From NCBI GenBank assembly GCA_049688395.1, contig JBAVKQ010000258.1, positions 1 to 9,463 of the forward strand: 9,463 nt of DNA, read 5' to 3'. The translations under genes were made by a program, and so were the position numbers. This document shows, piece by piece, positions 5,768 through 9,463 of this stretch (its first letter is position 1; the number at the start of each line of letters is the position of its first letter). The notes under the pieces are model-generated. The model did not search any database. It worked only from the letters and a program-made list of their open reading frames with translations, and had not been told where the DNA came from. Source of the DNA: Prado023 sp049688395 (GTDB lineage Bacteria > Actinomycetota > Actinomycetes > S36-B12 > CAIYMF01).

Positions 5768-5778
5768 CCCACCCCCAC
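5741..5778. terminator. 10-bp inverted repeat over the VanZ stop codon
   Basis: GTGGGGGTGG (5741-5750) and CCACCCCCAC (5769-5778) are perfect inverted copies flanking an 18-base loop that contains the VanZ stop codon. A second register also pairs GGTC (5749-5752) with GACC (5766-5769). No T-run follows, as is usual in GC-rich actinobacteria. Its position between the convergent VanZ-like gene and sigma-factor remnant suits a bidirectional terminator. Confidence 0.5.
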
Positions 5779-5893
5779 GACCTGCGACCCCTGGGGGCTA
5801 CCCCTGCCACGTCGAGGTCCTCGGGCTCAGCAGGCACACCGACGCCGACGAATCCCCCGCCCGGTCCCGGTCACTGCCCAGGTGCGTCGGGAG

Positions 5894-6259
5894 TCACCCG
5901 TGGGAATCATCGACTCTGATCCTGGTGCGAAGTCGGTGCAGGGACCGTCGAATGTGGCTCTTCACGGGTCCGATCGGCAGGCCGAGCCGTTCGGCGATCT
6001 GCGAGTGGGTGAGGTCGTAATAGAACGCCATCCGCATGATCGCCCGGGCAGGGTCGCCCAACCGGTCGACCTCGTCGGCGACCAGCATCTGGGAAGCGAC
6101 CCGGTCGATGTCGGTGGGCAGCCCCTCGATCCGCGAGTCGGCGTGCTCCACGCCCGCGTGGGTCGGGGCCACCCGGGATCGGGCCTGTCAGTGGTCAGCG
6201 ATCCGCAGCCGGGTGATGGTCATCAACCAGCCCGGAAGGCTGCCCACCTCAGCCCGGAC
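5894..6259 (-). pseudogene. ECF sigma factor remnant with in-frame stop and missing N-terminus
   Basis: The minus-strand frame reads VGSLPGWLMTITRLRIADH, then TGA (6188-6190), then in the same frame QARSRVAPTHAG, a linker, and sigma region 4: RAIMRMAFYYDLTHSQIAER, then LGLPIGPVKSHIRRSLHRLR, ending RVDDSHG at 5894. The first part is the end of sigma region 2 (SLxGWLxTIxRxRxxDH), and the helix-turn-helix of region 4 is complete. Both lie in one frame, so a single nonsense mutation separates them (for example CGA to TGA). Upstream of 6259 the rest of region 2 cannot be found in any frame, so the N-terminus is also lost. GTG 6172 could start a region-4-only peptide but has no ribosome site, and such a peptide would lack core-polymerase binding. 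Confidence 0.82.
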
Positions 6260-6592
6260 CATTGCGCTCCATCCCACAACCGACTGACTCACCCGGCCCG
6301 CTCCGGGGCTGACCCGCGCCGCAACACGGCCAGTTGAGCGTATCGGGCGCCCCCTCGGCGGTGCGCAGCTCCTCCGCACCCAGGTCGAACCCATCGGGCA
6401 TGGCCGGGCGGATCGGTCCGCCGTGCACGCGCCGACCACCGCACCCTCGCCCGGGCCGCCGCATCCTCGACGGTCAGCACCTGAAGGCGTCGCAGTCACA
6501 GTTCGCGGACTGCCCGGTCAGGGTCCGTGGTCGGGCTGCTGGGTCGGTCTGGTCCCGTGCGGATTCCTGCGCCACACCGGACAATTGGGGGT
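6260..6592. other. About 330 bp without an intact gene; coding-like minus-strand scrap
   Basis: No complete gene is visible. On the minus strand, roughly 6306-6430, one frame reads HGGPIRPAMPDGFDLGAEEL then RTAEGAPDTLNWP with mostly G/C-ending codons, and a different frame just upstream (from 6480) reads MLTVEDAAARARVRW. Together they may be a frameshifted or rearranged gene that once preceded the sigma factor, but I recognise no family. Just before 6593 lies a GACAAT (6580-6585) that could be the -10 box of the plus-strand lipoprotein gene. Confidence 0.35.
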
Positions 6593-7114
6593 ATGGAGCC
6601 CAACCCGACCGCGAACCCGAAGCCCCCACACCCGACACGGTCCTCGCGCACCCTGCGGCTGCGTGTCGCCGGCGCGGCGGTCGGGTCCGTCCTGCTGCTC
6701 GGCGGCTGCGGGGCGGCCGAGATCGCCCAGCAGCAGGTCGAGCAGGCCGTCGACGCCGTCGGGGAGTCCGCGGCGGCGCAGGCCGAGAACCTGCTCGACG
6801 AGGCACTGAGCACCCTGCCCGGCGCTCAGCTGGCGGTCTCGGAAGAGAACCGCGCCGCGTTCGCCGAGCTGCGCACCGACCTCGAGCAGGTCAACGCCCA
6901 GGCACTGGACCTGCTGGCCGCGCCGCAGGACCTCAGCGCGGCCGCCCTGGAACCGCTGCAGGAGCAACTCGCCACGTTGCAGGCCACGGTGGCGCAGCGG
7001 GCCGAAACGCTGACCGGCATCTCCGTCGACGAGCAGCAGGCATGGGCCGACCTGGCCCAATCGGTGCAGGCCACCGCCGACCAGGTCGGGTTCCTGGCCG
7101 GTCTGCTGGGCTGA
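6593..7114 (+). CDS. Helical lipoprotein of unknown function, 173 aa
   Basis: I start this protein at ATG 6593; the in-frame upstream ATG at 6527 would place 22 unlikely residues before the signal peptide. The N-terminus is polar and Pro-rich, with Arg at 16, 19, 22 and 24. A hydrophobic core and the lipobox LGGC (Cys39) follow, so it should be anchored to the outer face of the membrane. The rest is Ala/Gln/Glu/Leu-rich and predicted almost entirely helical (AEIAQQQVEQAVDAVGES, LRTDLEQVNAQALDLL, LEPLQEQLATLQATVAQR), probably coiled coil. No enzyme motif is visible and I do not recognise the family. There is no good Shine-Dalgarno; a GACAAT 7 bases before the ATG raises the possibility of a leaderless transcript. 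It stands alone, divergent from the sigma-factor remnant. Confidence 0.8.
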   Translation: MEPNPTANPKPPHPTRSSRTLRLRVAGAAVGSVLLLGGCGAAEIAQQQVEQAVDAVGESAAAQAENLLDEALSTLPGAQLAVSEENRAAFAELRTDLEQVNAQALDLLAAPQDLSAAALEPLQEQLATLQATVAQRAETLTGISVDEQQAWADLAQSVQATADQVGFLAGLLG

Positions 7115-7310
7115 CAGCGACCGGCCCACCCCGTCACCGCGACCTCCCCCTGGCGGCTCAGCCCGCGCAGCGCCACCCAGATCTGACCGCGCTACCGAGC
7201 CGTCGCGGGACCCTGGTGCTGCCCGGGTGGAGCGGGTCGTCGGGGCCAGCGTGTCGCAGGTCACGGGCGAAACGGATGCAGGCCCATCCACAGCCGCCCA
7301 CACTGGTGGC

Positions 7311-7784
7311 ATGGCCCACTACCGCACCACCCTGCCCTCAACCGCCCCTGTGACCGCGGCATTCGAGCACCTGGCCGACTTCGCCAGCGTGGCGGACTGG
7401 GATCCGGGGATCCCCGAGGCCCAATTGATCAGCGGGGCACCCGGCCAGGTCGGCGCCCGCTACGCCGTCGTCTCCCAATTCGGGCCCCGGCGGATCCCCC
7501 TGGAGTACCAGATCGTCACCCGTGAGGACCCGCACGAGGACCAGCCGGGCCAGGTGGTGCTGGTCGCCGACGGTGGGTCGTTCACCTCCCACGACACCAT
7601 CACCGTGCGCCCCGGCACCCAAGGGGCGGAGGTGACCTACGACGCGGTGCTGACCCTGCGCGGGTTGGTCCGGATCATGGACATCCCGCTGCACCTGGCG
7701 TTCCAGGTGATCGGACGCCGGGCCGAGACGGGCCTGCGTGCGGAGTTGGCCCGGCTGGGTGCTGCGGCGGACCCCCAGCCGTGA
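7311..7784 (+). CDS. SRPBCC-domain (polyketide cyclase/START-like) protein, 157 aa
   Basis: This is a single-domain protein of the SRPBCC superfamily (helix-grip fold with a deep hydrophobic ligand pocket). I start it at ATG 7311, where MAHYRTTLPSTAPVTAAFEH begins the first strand and helix of the fold; the longer frame from GTG 7227 adds 28 residues of no domain character. HLADFASVADWDPGIPEAQL is the characteristic early helix-loop, FGPRRIPLEYQIV and FTSHDTITVRP are central strands, and the C-terminal helix is DIPLHLAFQVIGRRAETGLR. These match the family's usual length of about 150. The last four bases (GTGA) overlap the start of the SDR gene, so the two are translationally coupled and probably act in the same pathway, on a hydrophobic ligand by inference. 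A CACACT six bases before the ATG could be a -10 box for leaderless transcription. Confidence 0.85.
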   Translation: MAHYRTTLPSTAPVTAAFEHLADFASVADWDPGIPEAQLISGAPGQVGARYAVVSQFGPRRIPLEYQIVTREDPHEDQPGQVVLVADGGSFTSHDTITVRPGTQGAEVTYDAVLTLRGLVRIMDIPLHLAFQVIGRRAETGLRAELARLGAAADPQP

Positions 7785-8776
7785 TCGCGCTGCGCACAGT
7801 CGCCGACACCGTCGCGCGGGTCGCCGACGCCGCCCTCGAGGTGACCGTCGCCGGGAGCTTCGGGAGCCCGGGCATCCGACTCCGGCAGCAGATGTTCGAC
7901 TGGCAGGACCTGCCCCGCCTCGACGGGCGGACCGTGCTCATCACCGGCGCGACATCGGGGATCGGGCGCGCCGCCGCCGTCGCGATGGCCCGGCTTGGTG
8001 CGGCGGTGACCATCGTCGGGCGCGACGAGGCCCGCACCACCGCCGCGGCCGACCAGATCACAGCCGCCGCGGGGTCCGAAGTCCCGGTGCGCGCCGCGGT
8101 GGCGGACCTGAGCCGGTTGGCCGACGCCCGGCGGCTCGTCGATCAGTACACCGCCAGCCATGACCACCTCGACGTCCTGGTGCACAACGCCGGGGCGCTC
8201 AGTGCCACCCACGAACTCACCGCCGACGGGTTCGAGACCACATACGCCGCCCAAGTCCTCGGCCCGCACGTGATCACCACCGGGCTACTCGCCCTGCTGC
8301 AGGCCGGCACCCACCCGAGGGTCATCACCGTGTCCTCAGGGGGCATGTACGCCGAAGGACTGAACCTCCACAGTGTCCATATGCCGGCCGACTCCTACGA
8401 CGGGGTGCGTGCCTACGCGCGGGCCAAACGCGCCCAGGTCGCGCTGACCCAGGAATGGGCCCGGCGGTTCCCGGCACCCGTCGCGTTCCACAGCATGCAT
8501 CCGGGATGGGCCGACACCGCGGGCGTCCAGGACGCGCTCCCCCGGTTCCGCCGGGTCACCCGACCGATCCTACGAACCGCAGACGAGGGTGCCGACACCA
8601 TCGTCTGGCTCGCCGGGGTGGACCCGATCCCAGCCCCGAGCGGCACCTTCTGGCTGGACCGCCGACCCCGGCGCACCGTGTGGCTGCCCGGAACCGGAGG
8701 ATCACCTGCCGAGCACGCCCAACTCTGGGACATGGTCTGCCAGCAGACCGGCGCGTCACCGGAGAACTCACCCTGA
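7781..8776 (+). CDS. Short-chain dehydrogenase/reductase, DHRS12-like, 331 aa
   Basis: This is an NAD(P)-dependent oxidoreductase starting at GTG 7781, inside the stop of the SRPBCC gene (GTGA overlap). An N-terminal extension of about 45 residues with RQQMFDWQDLPRLDGR precedes the Rossmann fold. The cofactor motif TGATSGIG is at 55-62, with Arg81 after the second strand suggesting NADP(H) preference; HNAG is at 135-138, the catalytic Ser is in VSSGG (185-186), and YARAK is at 212-216. The fourth catalytic-tetrad position, normally Asn in the NVLG-type motif, is Gln158 in AAQVLGP. The C-terminal extension (FWLDRRPRRTVWLPG) is typical of the DHRS12-like subgroup, which in actinobacteria often lies near SRPBCC, fatty-acid cyclopropane-type and ECF sigma genes. 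The substrate is unknown; a lipid is an inference from that context. Confidence 0.92.
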   Translation: MIALRTVADTVARVADAALEVTVAGSFGSPGIRLRQQMFDWQDLPRLDGRTVLITGATSGIGRAAAVAMARLGAAVTIVGRDEARTTAAADQITAAAGSEVPVRAAVADLSRLADARRLVDQYTASHDHLDVLVHNAGALSATHELTADGFETTYAAQVLGPHVITTGLLALLQAGTHPRVITVSSGGMYAEGLNLHSVHMPADSYDGVRAYARAKRAQVALTQEWARRFPAPVAFHSMHPGWADTAGVQDALPRFRRVTRPILRTADEGADTIVWLAGVDPIPAPSGTFWLDRRPRRTVWLPGTGGSPAEHAQLWDMVCQQTGASPENSP

Positions 8777-8863
8777 TCGACCCGAGCTGACCCAGCCACC
8801 CCGGTCGTTACTGCTGGAAGGCCTACCGGTGGAGGCGGCCCGAAGCCGCGACAGGTGCGCTGG

Positions 8864-8869
8864 TAGCGT
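8864..8869 (+). promoter_or_regulatory. Possible -10 box ahead of the Rieske gene
   Basis: TAGCGT fits the TANNNT form and lies 33 bases before ATG 8902, leaving room for a short leader with its ribosome site. I see no convincing -35 box at 16-18 bases, so this is only a suggestion that the Rieske gene has its own promoter. Confidence 0.25.
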
Positions 8870-8886
8870 CGATCGAGGGGCCGAGC

Positions 8887-8893
8887 AGGAGGG
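8887..8893 (+). promoter_or_regulatory. Strong ribosome binding site of the Rieske gene
   Basis: AGGAGGG lies 8 bases before ATG 8902 and 5 before GTG 8899, and favours the ATG. Confidence 0.75.
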
Positions 8894-8901
8894 AAGCAGT
8901 G

Positions 8902-9282
8902 ATGGCGCGCAGGGTTCGCATCGGTAGGGTTGAGGACTTCACCCCGGGCAACCTCAGCGAGGTCGAGGTCGAGGGGACCAAGCTCATCGTCATCCGGGAC
9001 GAGGAGGGGGTCTGCGCCGCGCACAACAAGTGCCCGCACCTGGGACTGTCGCTGACCTCAGGGCCCGGGGGCCAGCACTACGCCGACGGGGTGGTCACCT
9101 GCCCCTGGCACAACTCGACGTTCGTGGTCAGGACCGGTGAGAACCGCGACTGGACGGCCGGCATCGCCGGACGCTCCGTCCCCCGGTGGTCGCGGCGGGT
9201 TATCGCGGTCGGCCGCAAGCCGGCGCCGCTGACCACCTACCCGGTGTCCGTCGAGGGCGACGAGGTCTTCGTCGAGATCTGA
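8902..9282 (+). CDS. Small Rieske [2Fe-2S] protein, 126 aa
   Basis: This is a soluble ferredoxin-like electron carrier or redox partner with a Rieske iron-sulphur fold. ATG 8902 is preferred because AGGAGGG (8887-8893) lies 8 bases upstream; GTG 8899 in the same frame is the alternative. Both cluster motifs are complete: CPHLGLSL (Cys44, His46) and CPWHNSTF (Cys67, His70). About 55 residues follow, with TGENRDWTAGIAG, VPRWSRRVIAVGRKPAPL and a final strand VEGDEVFVEI, typical of actinobacterial Rieske domain proteins annotated as Rieske (2Fe-2S). There is no membrane anchor or Tat signal, so it is cytoplasmic. It lies 125 bases after the SDR gene on the same strand; joint function with SDR and SRPBCC is possible but it could be independently transcribed. 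No oxygenase alpha-subunit domain is present. Confidence 0.93.
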   Translation: MARRVRIGRVEDFTPGNLSEVEVEGTKLIVIRDEEGVCAAHNKCPHLGLSLTSGPGGQHYADGVVTCPWHNSTFVVRTGENRDWTAGIAGRSVPRWSRRVIAVGRKPAPLTTYPVSVEGDEVFVEI

Positions 9283-9323
9283 GCCGGAAGGCATCAGGAC
9301 CCGCTGCTACGTGGTCGGCTTCG

Positions 9324-9335
9324 TGGCGATCGCCA
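9324..9335. repeat. Perfect 12-bp palindrome between the Rieske gene and the IS4-like element
   Basis: TGGCGATCGCCA is a perfect palindrome. It is followed immediately by TCTAG and then by the abrupt drop in GC that marks the incoming transposase. It may be a protein-binding site or part of the insertion target; neither can be decided here. Confidence 0.6.
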
Positions 9336-9385
9336 TCTAGCCGCAATACCGTTCAATTAGAGTTACATGGGTGTAGTTTGGGGGT

Positions 9386-9463
9386 ATGCCTCGGTCTGGG
9401 TGGAAGAAGCCTGAGTCGGATCGGCGTTTGTCCGATGTGGTCTCGGTTGGGTTGTTGAATCGG
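9386..9463 (+). CDS. IS4-like transposase, N-terminus, runs off the window
   Basis: Only the first 26 codons are present, from ATG 9386 to the window edge. A GGGGG run sits just before the start. The residues MPRSGWKKPESDRRLSD followed by VVSVGLLNR match, from memory, the start of a group of actinobacterial IS4-family (DDE) transposases that begin M-P-R-x-G-W-x-K-P-E-S-D-R-R-L-S-D. Codon use is T-rich at third positions (TTG, GTT, CGT, TCT), clearly unlike the neighbouring chromosomal genes, and base composition drops from about 9340 onward. Both support a recently acquired element. Whether the transposase is complete cannot be seen. The left end is probably near 9338-9355, but the inverted repeat cannot be confirmed without the other end. 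Confidence 0.7.
   Translation, partial: MPRSGWKKPESDRRLSDVVSVGLLNR

Noticed and set aside
5894..6172. A 92-residue sigma region-4 protein starting at GTG 6172
   Set aside because: It has no ribosome site and lacks region 2; the same frame continues upstream past a TGA into region 2, so it is the tail of a broken gene.
6188..6190. Recoding of TGA (selenocysteine or programmed readthrough) in the sigma gene
   Set aside because: No supporting structure is visible, the N-terminal domain is also missing, and other nearby genes are plainly decayed.
6518..7312. A 264-residue minus-strand frame
   Set aside because: It is antisense to the lipoprotein, with no recognisable domain.
6334..7353. A 339-residue plus-strand frame
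   Set aside because: It is Arg/Pro/Gly-rich noise overlapping the lipoprotein gene in another frame, which has a proper lipobox.
1..9463. CRISPR arrays, tRNA or rRNA genes, toxin-antitoxin or defence genes
   Set aside because: No regularly spaced repeats, cloverleaf features or recognisable defence or toxin domains were seen on either strand.

Overview
This window looks like chromosomal DNA from a high-GC actinobacterium. Coding stretches have strongly G/C-biased third codon positions, GTG starts are common, and the recognisable proteins (an Ig-like L,D-transpeptidase lipoprotein, a PspC/LiaF-like membrane protein, a small winged-helix regulator, an ECF sigma factor and a DHRS12-like SDR) are typical of actinomycetes. 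I cannot name the genus from sequence alone.

Layout. 1-1175 is sparse: two small Cys-containing ORFs (one weak, one plausible) and a long stretch without a convincing gene. 1176-2399 is an intact L,D-transpeptidase lipoprotein. 2400-3700 is mobile-element debris read from the minus strand: a frameshifted and truncated tyrosine recombinase, an orphan gene 3' end, and the N-terminal third of an IS110-family transposase with its own start and leader. 3692-4394 is the 3' part of a PspC/LiaF-like gene followed by only 19 codons of its downstream partner. 4475-5040 is a TerC-family membrane protein that has lost its middle and changed frame. 5033-5767 holds an intact MarR-like winged-helix regulator and a VanZ-like membrane protein, ending in a strong inverted repeat that separates them from a convergent, nonsense-mutated ECF sigma factor remnant (5894-6259, minus strand).

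From 6593 to 9282 the genes are intact and on the plus strand: a helical lipoprotein, an SRPBCC-domain protein translationally coupled to an SDR oxidoreductase, and a small Rieske [2Fe-2S] protein. The window ends inside the first 26 codons of an IS4-like transposase (9386 onward), in DNA of visibly lower GC.

How it fits together. Functions that can be supported are cell-wall cross-linking (L,D-transpeptidase), a small oxidoreductase group (SRPBCC, SDR, Rieske) that probably acts on a lipid or other hydrophobic substrate, and a regulator plus VanZ pair. The most notable property is concentrated gene decay: at least six independently broken genes lie between 2760 and 6260, by at least three mechanisms (frameshift, deletion or rearrangement junction, and nonsense mutation). 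I do not see a convincing novel defence, biosynthetic or RNA system. The best leads are the possible bridge-RNA remnant ahead of the IS110 fragment, an inverted repeat over the likely terC promoter, and some unexplained coding-like short frames.
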